The translations under genes and the position numbers were made by a program. From contig NZ_LSHB01000045.1 of assembly GCF_001643375.1 (NCBI RefSeq), positions 1 to 64,000 on the forward strand: 64,000 nucleotides of DNA. Direction: 5' to 3'. The notes beneath the pieces were generated by a model, which was not told where the DNA came from, did no database searches, and worked only from the letters and a program-made list of their open reading frames with translations. Below, piece after piece: positions 51,391-61,416 of this stretch; position 1 is the stretch's first letter, and each line of letters starts with the position of its first letter. This stretch comes from Chryseobacterium sp. FP211-J200. GTDB taxonomy: Bacteria > Bacteroidota > Bacteroidia > Flavobacteriales > Weeksellaceae.

Positions 51391-52677
51391 ATGTCAACTT
51401 ACGTAGTTGTAGGTCTTCAGTACGGGGACGAAGGAAAAGGAAAGATAACGGATGTTCTATCGGCAAAATCTGATTATGTTGTTCGTTTCCAAGGTGGCGA
51501 CAACGCTGGTCACACGGTTTATGTAGGCGATGAGAAATTCGTCTTGCATCTTTTGCCTTCCGGTGTTCTGCAATGCAAAGGGAAATGTATCATTGCCAAT
51601 GGTGTGGTAGTAAACCCTAAAGCTTTTCTAAAGGAAATTGGACAGATCGAGGCCAAAGGCCTTAAAACCGATCACGTTTTCATCAGCAGAAGAGCACACG
51701 TGATCATGCCTTACCACATTTTGCTGGATACTTACAGAGAAGAGGAACAAGAAGGAACCCATATTGGTACGACCAAAAAAGGAATTGGACCTTGCTATGA
51801 AGATAAAATTGCGAGAGTTGGTATTAGAATGATCGATCTTCTGAATCCGGAAGTGTTAGCGGAGAAAATTAGAAAAAATCTAAAAATAAAAAATTCTCTT
51901 TTCGAAAAATATTTTGAAAAACCAACTTTAGAGTTTGATGAGATCTATAATGAATTCTTAGCTTTAGGAGAGCAATTAAAAGATAGAATTGTAGATACCG
52001 AATTGGAGCTGAACCAGGCTATCCACGACGGAAAAAATATATTATTTGAAGGCGCACAGGCTGCAATGCTAGACATCGATTTTGGAACATATCCTTACGT
52101 AACCTCTTCTTCACCTACAACTGGTGGTGTTTGTTCCGGAGCGGGAGTGCCGCCAACAAGTCTTCAAAATCTGATCGGTGTGGCAAAAGCTTACACAACG
52201 AGAGTTGGAGAAGGACCTTTCCCTACAGAATTGAACAATGATTTGGGAGAGAAGATCCGTCAGATTGGATTCGAATTCGGTGCAACTACAGGAAGACCAA
52301 GAAGAACAGGCTGGTTGGATCTGGTTTCATTGAAACATGCTACGATGATCAATGGAATTAATAATTTGGTGATCACGAAGTTGGATGTTTTGTCAGGGAT
52401 TTCCCCTCTGAAAATTGCTACACAATATAAAACGGAAGACGGAAAGATCATCGATTATTTCACTTCTTCTACGACTAAACTTTACGATTACGAACCTCAA
52501 TATGTGGAATTAGAAGGTTGGGATGAGGATATTACCAACGCCAGAACTTACGACGAACTTCCTACTAATGCAAAAAAATATATCGAGTTTATCGAGGAGC
52601 ATTTGGGGATCAACGTTTATTTGGTTTCAGTAGGACCTGAACGTTCGCAAAACATTATCAGAAAAGAACTTTTCTAA
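51391..52677 (+). CDS. purA: Adenylosuccinate synthetase
   Basis: A 428-residue GTP-dependent enzyme that joins IMP and aspartate in AMP synthesis. The start MSTYVVVGLQYGDEGKGKIT contains the GDEGKGK P-loop, so I use the ATG at 51391; the longer frame runs back through the promoter. Further motifs: FQGGDNAGHTV, GTTKKGIGPCYEDK, GRPRRTGWLDLV and the C-terminal SVGPERSQNIIRKELF. Length is normal. It has a well-formed promoter and its own terminator. Confidence 0.97.
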   Translation: MSTYVVVGLQYGDEGKGKITDVLSAKSDYVVRFQGGDNAGHTVYVGDEKFVLHLLPSGVLQCKGKCIIANGVVVNPKAFLKEIGQIEAKGLKTDHVFISRRAHVIMPYHILLDTYREEEQEGTHIGTTKKGIGPCYEDKIARVGIRMIDLLNPEVLAEKIRKNLKIKNSLFEKYFEKPTLEFDEIYNEFLALGEQLKDRIVDTELELNQAIHDGKNILFEGAQAAMLDIDFGTYPYVTSSSPTTGGVCSGAGVPPTSLQNLIGVAKAYTTRVGEGPFPTELNNDLGEKIRQIGFEFGATTGRPRRTGWLDLVSLKHATMINGINNLVITKLDVLSGISPLKIATQYKTEDGKIIDYFTSSTTKLYDYEPQYVELEGWDEDITNARTYDELPTNAKKYIEFIEEHLGINVYLVSVGPERSQNIIRKELF

Positions 52678-52699
52678 GAAGTTGAAAATCATATTCACA

Positions 52700-52729
52700 A
52701 AGCTTTCTCATTACGGGAAAGCTTTTTTT
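52700..52729 (+). terminator. Terminator of purA
   Basis: AAAGCTTTC pairs with GGAAAGCTTT and is followed by T6. Confidence 0.85.
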
Positions 52730-52814
52730 GTTTAACAAACTTTAACAAGGATTTTGTTTTTTGGAATAATAATTGAAAAGACTAATTCAATAATTCACGT
52801 TTGTGAAAAAATGA

Positions 52815-53372
52815 ATGATTATGAAAAAGTTATTTTTAACACTATTCGCAGCAACATTTCTTTTGACATCTTGTAACAAGGACGAAAAGATACAAACTGC
52901 ATCTCTTGAACAACAAAAATTGGACTATCAAGCGAGACAGATCGATCTTGAAAAACAAAAATTAGCGATAGAAAAAGAAAAAATATCTTTTGAGAAACAA
53001 AAAGATAGTCTTAATAAAATAGAAGAGGAAAAAGAGGCAGATAGAAAAGCAGAAGCAAACAGAGTGGCAAGAAAATCCACGCCTAGAAGAAGTTCATCTT
53101 CCGGTAGTTCTGGTGGTGGAAGCTCATCTTCAGGCTCTACAGCTTCTAATTCCGGTTCTAGTTCTACAGGAACTACTGCAACGCAGAAGAAAGGTTGGAG
53201 TAGTGCTGCTAAAGGTACTGTGATCGGTACTGTAGGTGGCGCAGCGGCTGGTGCCATTATTTCCAGAAAAAATCCTGGTCTTGGTGCGGTAATTGGTGGT
53301 GTTGCCGGTGGTGCAACAGGTTATACCATTGGTAGAGCCAATGACAGAAAAACTGGTCGAGTTCAGAAGTAA
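52815..53372 (+). CDS. Coiled-coil lipoprotein with glycine-zipper C terminus
   Basis: A 185-residue protein with lipobox FLLTSCNKD. A charged coiled coil of Gln/Lys/Glu heptads (about 30-85) is followed by a Ser/Gly low-complexity linker (about 90-125) and a glycine-zipper domain (about 130-172) with GTVGGAAAGAIISRKNPG and GAVIGGVAGGATGYTIG. Such zippers insert in or line membranes. ATGs at 52815 and 52821 both fit. It may be an envelope-stress or tethering protein; function unknown. Single gene. Confidence 0.75.
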   Translation: MIMKKLFLTLFAATFLLTSCNKDEKIQTASLEQQKLDYQARQIDLEKQKLAIEKEKISFEKQKDSLNKIEEEKEADRKAEANRVARKSTPRRSSSSGSSGGGSSSSGSTASNSGSSSTGTTATQKKGWSSAAKGTVIGTVGGAAAGAIISRKNPGLGAVIGGVAGGATGYTIGRANDRKTGRVQK

Positions 53373-53400
53373 ATTTTCTTCATATATATTTTAAACACGA

Positions 53401-53431
53401 AAGATTGCTTATTTTTAGGCAATCTTTTTTT
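53401..53431 (+). terminator. Terminator-like hairpin directly before the ATG at 53432
   Basis: AAGATTGC pairs with GCAATCTT, with a T7 run whose last bases touch the ATG of the next gene. It most simply ends the lipoprotein transcript. Its position leaves no room for a leader of the next gene, however. Confidence 0.7.
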
Positions 53432-55048
53432 ATGCTTTCAATTTTCTTCACCATTTTGATGTTGCTTGCTGTGAATTTCGGGAACGGAATTATCATCAGG
53501 AATTTGCTTAAAATTGAGTCTCCAAGTTTTGTCTTGGTCTCATTTTTAGGGATCATCGGTATTACACTTTTGGAGACGATTGTCGCATTTTTCTTTCCGC
53601 TGAGTTCTCTCTTGGAAATTCTTTTCATCATTATTGGATTGGCTGGAATGGGCTGGTTTTTAATTCATGAAAAATTATCACAGTTCAATTTTAAATTTGA
53701 TTTTTGGTTTTATTTCTTTTTATTAATTGTCATTTTTTCGGCTTCGTTTTCACCTTATCTATTCGATCATTACGGTTATTATGTCCCAACAATCTCTTAT
53801 CTGAACGAAGTTGGTTTTGTAAAAGGGATTTCAAATCTTGACCTGTTGTTGGGACAAACGTCATTCTGGCATATTTATCAGGCTGGATTTTCGCATTTTA
53901 TTGACCCGTTTTTGAAGATCAATTCTTACTTACTGGTTTTATTTCTGATCTACATCTATGAAAGGAAACCATACTTTTTATTGATTTTCATTCCCATATT
54001 TCTATTGTTCGTTCAGCAGCCAAGTCCAGATCTGCCGATACTGATCATCACTTTGATTATCATTAATGAATTGGTCAACAACAGAGGAAACTCAATTATA
54101 ATTTATTTATCGCTATTTGCAGTGTGCATCAAACCGATTGTTTTCTGGTTACCGCTTTTTGTGATTTTAAATAATTTTCGTCAGAAGGAATTTAATTTTA
54201 AAGTCATTATTCCAGTTTCCATTTTTGGTATTTTATTGATACTAAAAAATCTTTGGCTATTTGGATTTCCAGTTTTTCCAGTTTCATTTTTCGATTTCAA
54301 TTTACCTTGGAAGCCACGTCCAGAAATGCTGACCTACTCCTCTCAAATTGGGATGATGAAATCCTACGATATGAAATATGCCTATCAACAGGTTATCGAA
54401 TTTAATTTCATTGACCGGATTTATCATTGGTTTACAATTGGTTATAAATCGATTTTAAATATTGCCGTTCTAATTTCACTTGTGGTAATAGCATTTTTTG
54501 CATTTACGAAGAAAGATAGATTTTACTATTTGTTATTAATTTGTTTATTGATAAAAACAGTTTTTATCATTTCGTTTTCTGCGCAATATCGATTTTTTAT
54601 TGATGTTTATTTGATTGCCCTATTTTTACTGATCAAGAATTTTTCCGAACAGAAAGCTGTTTTTACCGCTGTATTTCTCTCTATTTTCATTGCGGTAGTT
54701 TTTACATTTCCGGGTTTTGTTCAACAATTTGATATGGGGAAACGAATGTCAGCTTTCAAATGGTCTCAATTTTACAAGCCAAATGAATTAAGATCAATTA
54801 GTAGCAATCAAGAATTCAAGATCGGGAATTTCAACTTCAATGCGTCCAAAGATCCTAGTGATAAAGTTCATTTTCCAGCGCTCAGCATTTATGATCTGAA
54901 GCTTTATGACTATTACGGAATATTTCCCCAATACTTTAAAAAGGATTTTAAAAATGGAATTTTTCAGAAAAAACTAACTGCTTCAGAAAAGATACAATTG
55001 AAAAATATCATCTCCGAAACCGAAAAACTCAAACCAAAACTCCCTTAA
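53432..55048 (+). CDS. LIC_10190-type polytopic membrane protein (glycosyltransferase-like)
   Basis: A 538-residue protein with about 12-13 transmembrane segments and a short soluble C terminus (from about 440). I recognise the LIC_10190 family pattern: an early loop with FDHYGYYVPTISYLNEVGF resembles the first periplasmic loop of GT-C glycosyltransferases, and GQTSFWHIYQAGFSHF follows. Activity is unproven. I use the ATG at 53432, as the longer frame runs back through the hairpin. It probably shares no operon with ruvB (87-95 bp gap with AT-rich repeats). Confidence 0.7.
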   Translation: MLSIFFTILMLLAVNFGNGIIIRNLLKIESPSFVLVSFLGIIGITLLETIVAFFFPLSSLLEILFIIIGLAGMGWFLIHEKLSQFNFKFDFWFYFFLLIVIFSASFSPYLFDHYGYYVPTISYLNEVGFVKGISNLDLLLGQTSFWHIYQAGFSHFIDPFLKINSYLLVLFLIYIYERKPYFLLIFIPIFLLFVQQPSPDLPILIITLIIINELVNNRGNSIIIYLSLFAVCIKPIVFWLPLFVILNNFRQKEFNFKVIIPVSIFGILLILKNLWLFGFPVFPVSFFDFNLPWKPRPEMLTYSSQIGMMKSYDMKYAYQQVIEFNFIDRIYHWFTIGYKSILNIAVLISLVVIAFFAFTKKDRFYYLLLICLLIKTVFIISFSAQYRFFIDVYLIALFLLIKNFSEQKAVFTAVFLSIFIAVVFTFPGFVQQFDMGKRMSAFKWSQFYKPNELRSISSNQEFKIGNFNFNASKDPSDKVHFPALSIYDLKLYDYYGIFPQYFKKDFKNGIFQKKLTASEKIQLKNIISETEKLKPKLP

Positions 55049-55143
55049 AATTTCTCTATCTTTGACTGTGAACTTTGAAGCTCAATTTTAAAGTTTTAAT
55101 TCTTCATTTTTAATTCTTCATTTTTAATTATTAATTGACCATA

Positions 55144-56166
55144 ATGCCCGATTTTTTACATCCCGATAAGGAGAATTATTCCAATGACGATTTGATTCAG
55201 GAAGAAAAGATCCGTCCGCAGAGTTTCAATGATTTTGCCGGACAAAGGAAAACCCTTGACAATCTGGAAGTTTTCGTTGCTGCTGCCAAGAATCGTGGTG
55301 GCGCGTTGGATCACGTTCTTTTACACGGTCCGCCAGGTTTGGGAAAGACGACTTTGGCCAATATCATTGCGAATGAGTTGGGTGTTGGTTGCAAGATCAC
55401 ATCAGGTCCTGTTTTGGATAAGCCCGGAAGTTTAGCTGGATTATTGACCAATCTTGAGGAAAATGACGTGCTTTTCATTGATGAGATCCACCGTCTTTCT
55501 CCGATTGTCGAGGAATATTTGTATTCGGCGATGGAAGATTACAAGATCGACATCATGCTGGAAACAGGACCAAATGCTCGTTCTGTGCAAATTGGACTCA
55601 ATCCTTTTACCTTGGTTGGTGCAACCACACGTTCTGGAATGTTGACCAAACCGATGCTCGCAAGATTCGGAATTCAAAGCCGACTGGAATATTACACGAT
55701 CGAACTTCTTGGAATGATCATCGAAAGAAGCGCAAGGGTTTTAGGAATAAAAATATATGAAGACGCCGCTCTGGAAATTGCAAGAAGAAGCCGTGGAACA
55801 CCCAGGATTGCGAATGCACTTTTGAGAAGAGTACGTGATTTTGCAGAGATCAAAGGAAACGGAGAAATCGAGATCGGAATCACCAAGTTCGCTTTGAATT
55901 CCCTCAATGTTGACGAATTCGGTTTGGATGATATGGATAACAAAATCATGCGCGTGATGATCGAGAATTTCCGTGGGAAACCAGTTGGAATTTCAGCTTT
56001 GGCAACTTCTATCGGCGAAAATCCTGAAACTTTGGAAGAAGTTTATGAACCGTTTTTAATTCAGGAAGGTTTTATCATCAGAACGCCGAGAGGTCGAGAA
56101 GTGACGGATAAGGCTTACAAACATTTAGGAATTTCGAGACCGAAAAGTCCAGGTGAGTTGTTTTAA
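55144..56166 (+). CDS. ruvB: Holliday junction branch migration helicase RuvB
   Basis: A 340-residue AAA+ motor that drives branch migration with RuvA. Walker [17 protein letters not shown], Walker [11 protein letters not shown], sensor 1 GATTRSGML and the Arg-finger region [20 protein letters not shown] are present. The C-terminal winged helix ends [19 protein letters not shown] use the ATG at 55144; the longer frame starts at a TTG three codons earlier. The upstream 90 bp hold the repeated phrase TTAATTCTTCATTTT. Normal length. Confidence 0.97.
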   Translation: MPDFLHPDKENYSNDDLIQEEKIRPQSFNDFAGQRKTLDNLEVFVAAAKNRGGALDHVLLHGPPGLGKTTLANIIANELGVGCKITSGPVLDKPGSLAGLLTNLEENDVLFIDEIHRLSPIVEEYLYSAMEDYKIDIMLETGPNARSVQIGLNPFTLVGATTRSGMLTKPMLARFGIQSRLEYYTIELLGMIIERSARVLGIKIYEDAALEIARRSRGTPRIANALLRRVRDFAEIKGNGEIEIGITKFALNSLNVDEFGLDDMDNKIMRVMIENFRGKPVGISALATSIGENPETLEEVYEPFLIQEGFIIRTPRGREVTDKAYKHLGISRPKSPGELF

Positions 56167-56184
56167 TCTTTTACTCAAAGTAAT

Positions 56185-56796
56185 ATGTTCATCCCAAAAG
56201 TATATAGATCCGAAGACCAGGAATTGATGAAGAAGATCATCAGTGAAAATGCTTTTGCGCTTTTGATTTCTGACAAAGAAAAACTGTCGGCAACTCATGC
56301 TATGTTTATATTGAATGAAACTGATGATAACTTTTATCTAGAAACGCATATTTCCAAAGCTAATTTTCAAGCGAAGGTTTTGAAAGATGGCGATGACGTT
56401 TTGTGTGATTTTCTAGGCGCACATTCTTACATTTCGTCGTCTTGGTACGAGAAAACAAATGTTTCAACCTGGAACTATGAGGCTGTTCAAATTCGTGGAA
56501 AAGTGAAATTGATGAATGATGAGTAGTTGTATCAACATTTGGAAAAGCTGACGTTCAAATATGAAAACGTGCAGAAATGCCCAATGTTTGTAGAAAATAT
56601 GGGCGATGAACTCGTTAGGAAAGAAATGAAAGGTGCTTTTGGGATCAATATCATTCCAACGGAGATTTTTATCACCAATAAACTAAGTCAAAACAGAAAT
56701 GACGAGGATTTTGAAAAAATTATTCTTAATTTAGGGGAATCGAAAAACGAAAATTCATTGAAAGTTGCTGAGAAAATGAGGCAACTTCGATCGTGA
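56185..56796 (+). pseudogene. paiB: PaiB-family FMN-binding protein interrupted by an in-frame amber codon
   Basis: Both halves are in the same frame and add up to about 204 residues, the usual length of PaiB. The N-terminal half (MFIPKVYRSEDQELMKKII ... SYISSSWYEKTNVSTWNYEA) has the split-barrel FMN-binding signature. A TAG at 56524-56526 interrupts the conserved junction (MNDE then LYQHLEKLTFKYE), where relatives usually have E or K. The C-terminal half (56527-56796) continues with the family pattern GAFGINIIPTEIFITNKLSQ. One base change would restore the gene. It is either a recent nonsense mutation or a base error. Its neighbours, ruvB and the MBL hydrolase gene, are intact. Confidence 0.8.
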
Positions 56797-56823
56797 TTTT
56801 TTATTATTAATTATTATAAAACT

Positions 56824-57690
56824 ATGAAACTATATCCGATCCAGTGCGGGAAATTCAAATTAGACGGTGGTGCCATGTTTGGGGTTGTCCCTAAGACGCT
56901 TTGGGAAAAAACCAATCCAGCTGACGAAAAAAACCTTATCGAATTAGGAACTCGCTCTCTTCTTGTAGAAGATGGCAAAAAATTGATCCTCATCGATTGT
57001 GGGCTTGGAGACAAACAAGACGAAAAGTTCTTTGGACACTATTCGCTCTGGGGAGATGATTCTTTGGATAAGAATTTGAAAAAATTCGGTTTTGTGAGGG
57101 ATGATATTACAGATGTCTTTTTGACGCATCTCCACTTTGACCATTGCGGTGGTGCAGTGGAATGGAACGATGACAAAACTGGTTATAGACCAGCTTTCAA
57201 AAATGCGCACTTTTGGACCAACGAAAACCATTGGCAATGGGCAACAGAGCCAAACCCAAGAGAGAAAGCAAGTTTCCTGAAAGAAAACATTCTGCCAATG
57301 CAGGAAAGTGGACAACTTAACTTCTTACCTTTGCCAACCACTGGTAATTATGGATTTGCTCCAGATTTGAAAATGGACGTCATTTTCGTCGATGGTCATA
57401 CAGAAAAGCAGATGTTACCGGTTTTGCAGTATCAGGAAAAGACAATTGTTTTCGCAGCCGACCTTATCCCGACGGCTGGTCATATTCCTCAGGTTTATGT
57501 GATGGGTTACGATACAAGACCAATGCTGACCATGGAAGAAAAAGGAAAATTCTTGAAACAATGCGTCGATAATGATTACCTTTTGTTTTTCGAGCACGAT
57601 GCACACAACGAATTGGCGAGTCTGAAGATGACGGAAAGAGGCGTAAAGCTGGATCAGGCCTTTAGTTTTAATGAAGTTTTTGGATATTAA
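56824..57690 (+). CDS. MBL-fold metallo-hydrolase
   Basis: A 288-residue cytoplasmic metallo-beta-lactamase-fold hydrolase. The zinc motif THLHFDHCGG (HxHxDH) lies at about residue 100, followed by the third ligand His in VDGHTEKQM, Asp in AADLIPTAGHIP and a late His in FFEHDAHNE. The AttM/AHL lactonase-like layout fits quorum-quenching or glyoxalase-type enzymes, but the substrate is unknown. It follows the broken paiB by 27 bp and precedes coaE by 7 bp. Confidence 0.85.
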   Translation: MKLYPIQCGKFKLDGGAMFGVVPKTLWEKTNPADEKNLIELGTRSLLVEDGKKLILIDCGLGDKQDEKFFGHYSLWGDDSLDKNLKKFGFVRDDITDVFLTHLHFDHCGGAVEWNDDKTGYRPAFKNAHFWTNENHWQWATEPNPREKASFLKENILPMQESGQLNFLPLPTTGNYGFAPDLKMDVIFVDGHTEKQMLPVLQYQEKTIVFAADLIPTAGHIPQVYVMGYDTRPMLTMEEKGKFLKQCVDNDYLLFFEHDAHNELASLKMTERGVKLDQAFSFNEVFGY

Positions 57691-57697
57691 ATAGATT

Positions 57698-58321
57698 ATG
57701 GAAATACAAGATATAAATCAAAATCAGGAGGATGTCCCTCCTCCCAGGATCATTGGGTTAACAGGCGGAATAGGTTCTGGAAAGACTTCCGTTGCAAAAT
57801 TACTGGAGAAAAAAGGATTTCCGGTCTACTACTCAGATGATCAGGCAAAGAATATTGTCAATATAGATGCTGAACTTAAGCAAAAGATTATTTCACTTTT
57901 AGGAGCCGAGGCTTACGCAGATGGACTTTACAACAGGAAATATGTTGCTGAGAAAGTCTTCAATGATGCTGAACTATTAGAACAGCTGAATCATTTGATC
58001 CATCCGGCAGTCAGAATTGATTTTGAAAAATGGGTCGCTGCTCAGACATCAGAATTTGTTTTTAAGGAAACAGCATTGTTGTTTGAGTTAAAATTGAATG
58101 AGCAATGTTACAAATCACTCTTGGTCACGGCCGATGATAATCTGAGGATTAAAAGAACAATGGATCGTGATAATAAGACGTACAGAGAAATTGAAACGGT
58201 CATGCAAAATCAAATGCCAGAAAAAGATAAAATGAAATTGGCGAATTACATCATCTACAACAATTCTGATAGAGATAATTTGGAAGCTGAAACTGATATT
58301 TTTATCACGGAACTTAATTGA
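57698..58321 (+). CDS. coaE: Dephospho-CoA kinase
   Basis: A 207-residue enzyme for the last step of coenzyme A synthesis, phosphorylating the ribose 3'-OH of dephospho-CoA. The P-loop is GLTGGIGSGKTSVAKLL, followed by YYSDDQAKNIVN, the lid/CoA region LNHLIHPAVRIDFEKW and the RTMDRDNKTYREIE basic stretch. It has a 13-residue Asn/Gln-rich N-terminal extension (QDINQNQEDVPPPR). The 7-bp gap to the MBL gene implies co-transcription. Confidence 0.95.
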   Translation: MEIQDINQNQEDVPPPRIIGLTGGIGSGKTSVAKLLEKKGFPVYYSDDQAKNIVNIDAELKQKIISLLGAEAYADGLYNRKYVAEKVFNDAELLEQLNHLIHPAVRIDFEKWVAAQTSEFVFKETALLFELKLNEQCYKSLLVTADDNLRIKRTMDRDNKTYREIETVMQNQMPEKDKMKLANYIIYNNSDRDNLEAETDIFITELN

Positions 58322-58339
58322 TCTTTATAAATTAAAAAA

Positions 58340-58375
58340 CAAAAATCCCCGAAATTGACTTTCGGGGATTTTTTA
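58340..58375. terminator. Bidirectional terminator between coaE and the metalloprotease gene
   Basis: AAATCCCCGAAA pairs with TTTCGGGGATTT around TTGAC with flanking A and T runs. It serves the two convergent genes. Confidence 0.85.
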
Positions 58376-58394
58376 TTTAATTGAAATCTTAGTT

Positions 58395-61292
58395 CTAATT
58401 CTTGATGAATTTGGTTTGAGATTTCTCACCGTTAGATTCTACTGTCAAGATGTAAACACCTTTGGTCAGTTTAGAAACATTTACTTTCCCGTCAGTTGTA
58501 CCTTGGTTTACCAATTGACCACCAACGTTGTAAATTTCAAACCTGGTTTTCGAAGAGACATTGGAAATGTTGATCACATCAGTTGCGGGATTTGGATAAA
58601 CCTGAATGTTGTTTTTCTTAACATCGTTTACAGCCAAAACTCCAATGTTTACTGAATAATCTTCCACTTGTCCATAAGTAGATGTTCCACAAGATGTTGT
58701 GTTTCCACCTAAAGAAGAATCGTGCAGTCTTACTCTCATTCTTGTTTTTCCAGTTGCAGCAGTTGCTGGGATGGTAATATTTCCTGTCCATGGAGCAACT
58801 TTCTTAGCCGTTGTTAGGACTAATTCGCCTGCATCATCAAAATCTCCATCCTGGTTGAAATCTATCCATACCAAAACCTGATCATCAGTATAAGATGTTC
58901 CGCTAAATGTAGCTGAGAAAGGATAAGCTTGTCCTTTGCTGATGTTTCCAATAACAGTTGTGAAATCCTCGTAACCTGAAGTGGATGTAGAACTATTATT
59001 GATTGTTGCAAAAGTAACGTTTGATATTTTTTCGAAACTTGTAGATGTAGCACCCGCTGTACAATAGTTAATACCAGCAGTTGTGAAATCAGCAGTAGCA
59101 TAAGTTCCCACAGTTCCAGTACAAATTGCTGCAACGCTTAAGTTGTAAGCTGTATTAAGTGTTAATCCTGCAATTGTGTAAGCATTGGTTGTAAGGTTGT
59201 TCACCTCTGTCCAGTTCGTATCTGTAGCTTTTTTGTATCTTAAGATATAAGTTGCGTCTGCAATAGCATCCCAGTCAACTCTTGCGCCAGTTTGTGTAAT
59301 GGCAGAAGTTGCCAATCCTGCTGGAGCTGTTCCGTCACAATTTGCCATTTCAGAAACGGTCACTTTACCAACAGCATAGAAAACATTATCAATAGCCGAT
59401 ACTCTGATTGTAATCTCAGAATCGGTAGCAAATGCTGCAAAGTCAAAGTTCTCTGATCCATCGTTAGGTGTGGATGCTGCTAATACAGTCCATGATGTGC
59501 CATTATCTGTTGTATAATCTATTTTAACATTGGAAACGCTATAAGGCGCAACATTTGTTCCTGCAATATCCCAAGTGAATGCACCTACAGCATTGTTGTA
59601 AACCTTTGTAGAAATCACTTTGAATGGACCCGCAGAACCAACAGTGATCACCTGAGTTCCATATTGGGTTTGCTGTTGAATCTTATCAGGATTGTTATCT
59701 CTAACGGTTACCTTGAAGTTTGTAGTTCTTGCAACATTGGAAACACTTTCAAAATCTGCAACACTGCTCACGGCACCACCAAGTACAGTGGAAAGTCTAG
59801 GGAAATATCTCACTGAATCAGCGCTTCCTGTCCACGATCTAAACAATGGGCCTGATGTGCTGTTTGCGTTTACTGTAGAGCTTCCAGAAGATGCATTATC
59901 CGTTTGTTCCCAAGTATATGTAATAGGATTGTTTTCCGGATCTGTAGCAGAAGCGGTTAAAACAAAAGGAGTTCCTTTTGGAATGGTGTAGTTTGGCATT
60001 GCTGCAACTATCGGTGGCTGATTTACTACCGGCGTTTCAACGTCACATGTCTTAGCAATCAGATTGGTTTGAACCTGAATGATACTATTAATATGGAAAT
60101 AAGCATCTGAGTGTTGCTGTACATCTGATCCAGGATATCCTAAAGCAGCACCGATACCTGCGTATCCCATGATAGTAGATCCGGTTCCTGGCTCTACGTT
60201 TTGTCCAGTGCCTTCTATGCCCATGGAGAATGTGTGATTACCACCAAGTTGGTGACCCATTTCGTGCGCCACATAATCGATGTCGAAATTATCTCCCTGC
60301 GGAATTCCGTCTGCAGGTGATGTGATCCCCGCACCTTTTCCTAGAGGAGTTCCTGTTGTCGGGTTAACGCAGACACAGCCAATACAACCTGCATTTCCAC
60401 CACCTCCAGAGGCTCCAAACATATGTCCGATATCGTAATTAGCATTTCCAACATTGGTAGTTAGTGTTGTCTGCAATTGCTGATTCCATGCATTAAGTGT
60501 ATTGCTATAAGGATCCGTGGTGGCATCGGTATAAATGACGGAAGGGAAATCCTGTAGAATTAGGTGTAATCCAAAATCATTTTCAAATACACCATTACAA
60601 CGAGTCAAAGTTGCATTGATTGCAGTCAGTGCACCTGCAACGGTCCCGCCATGATAAGCTGTATATTCTCCATTTACAGACATGGCTAGACGCATCGTTC
60701 TATATTTTCTGTCAGAAGCTTTGGAAAAATCTTTTGAATTATTGGCAAAAGTACTTCCGTTTGTTAATTTGTCAATCTCTTTTTTTGAAAGTAATGACTC
60801 TGTGCTGTCACAAAGCCATGGTCCATTTTCTCCAGAGGTCTTGTTTGTTTTTGGGTGAACAGCGTAGACAGATTTGTCTTTGTTCTGTGGTTCAATGAAC
60901 TCGGAAACACCATTCTTGATGATCATAGATTGGAAATCATTTGGAGCTACAGAAAACCGGATGTACTTTTCCGGATCATCAATACCGGTTCCAACATAAG
61001 ATCCCAGTTGGTATTTATCTGCCAAAGATTGTACAACAACAGGGAGGCTGTAAACTGCAAATTTTTCAATTTTACCTTCCAGAGTTGGTACATTAATGAT
61101 TACAGGCTTGCTGTTTTTCCCGGTAGGCTGAGCAGTTGCCAGCTGTGCACGGATTGCATTCACATCAACAGAGTAGAAACTTGTTGATCCGTTTTGACGT
61201 AGGTTTTCTCCTTTCATGGAAGTTTTGCTCCATTGTGCAAAAGCACCGGTTATCATTCCGAAAGAAAGTAGAGTAGTAAAGATTTTCTTCAT
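58395..61292 (-). CDS. T9SS-secreted reprolysin-like metallopeptidase
   Basis: A 965-residue secreted protease. Signal peptide (ITGAFAQWS) and pro-region (about 20-190), then an M12B-like catalytic domain (about 200-420) with zinc motif DYVAHEMGHQLGGNHTF. It continues with Ig/PKD-like repeats, a fibronectin III module (about 655-740), a GEVED domain (VLVWIDFNQDGDFDDAGE ... YGQVEDYSV) and a C-terminal T9SS type A sorting domain (IQVYPNPATDVINISN ... GVYILTVESNG). It is the intact relative of the frameshifted protease at 26449. A promoter with both boxes lies just upstream. Confidence 0.9.
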   Translation of the reverse strand: MKKIFTTLLSFGMITGAFAQWSKTSMKGENLRQNGSTSFYSVDVNAIRAQLATAQPTGKNSKPVIINVPTLEGKIEKFAVYSLPVVVQSLADKYQLGSYVGTGIDDPEKYIRFSVAPNDFQSMIIKNGVSEFIEPQNKDKSVYAVHPKTNKTSGENGPWLCDSTESLLSKKEIDKLTNGSTFANNSKDFSKASDRKYRTMRLAMSVNGEYTAYHGGTVAGALTAINATLTRCNGVFENDFGLHLILQDFPSVIYTDATTDPYSNTLNAWNQQLQTTLTTNVGNANYDIGHMFGASGGGGNAGCIGCVCVNPTTGTPLGKGAGITSPADGIPQGDNFDIDYVAHEMGHQLGGNHTFSMGIEGTGQNVEPGTGSTIMGYAGIGAALGYPGSDVQQHSDAYFHINSIIQVQTNLIAKTCDVETPVVNQPPIVAAMPNYTIPKGTPFVLTASATDPENNPITYTWEQTDNASSGSSTVNANSTSGPLFRSWTGSADSVRYFPRLSTVLGGAVSSVADFESVSNVARTTNFKVTVRDNNPDKIQQQTQYGTQVITVGSAGPFKVISTKVYNNAVGAFTWDIAGTNVAPYSVSNVKIDYTTDNGTSWTVLAASTPNDGSENFDFAAFATDSEITIRVSAIDNVFYAVGKVTVSEMANCDGTAPAGLATSAITQTGARVDWDAIADATYILRYKKATDTNWTEVNNLTTNAYTIAGLTLNTAYNLSVAAICTGTVGTYATADFTTAGINYCTAGATSTSFEKISNVTFATINNSSTSTSGYEDFTTVIGNISKGQAYPFSATFSGTSYTDDQVLVWIDFNQDGDFDDAGELVLTTAKKVAPWTGNITIPATAATGKTRMRVRLHDSSLGGNTTSCGTSTYGQVEDYSVNIGVLAVNDVKKNNIQVYPNPATDVINISNVSSKTRFEIYNVGGQLVNQGTTDGKVNVSKLTKGVYILTVESNGEKSQTKFIKN

Positions 61293-61313
61293 ACTTTTAA
61301 TTTAATTTTAATT

Positions 61314-61348
61314 CAAATATAATAGTTTTTTATTAGAATAAAGCAAAA
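61314..61348 (-). promoter_or_regulatory. Promoter of the metallopeptidase gene (TTTTG-N22-TATATTTG)
   Basis: On the minus strand, TTTTG (61344-61348) and TATATTTG (61314-61321) lie 22 nt apart, 22 nt before the ATG. The -33 box overlaps the terminator of the GlsB-like gene. Confidence 0.55.
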
Positions 61349-61377
61349 ATGCGTTAGAAAATCTAACGCATTTTTAA
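61345..61377 (-). terminator. Terminator of the GlsB-like gene
   Basis: AAAATGCGTTAG pairs with CTAACGCATTTT around AAAAT. Confidence 0.85.
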
Positions 61378-61416
61378 AAATATTGTGCAATTGATGTAAA
61401 TTGATTATTTCAACAA

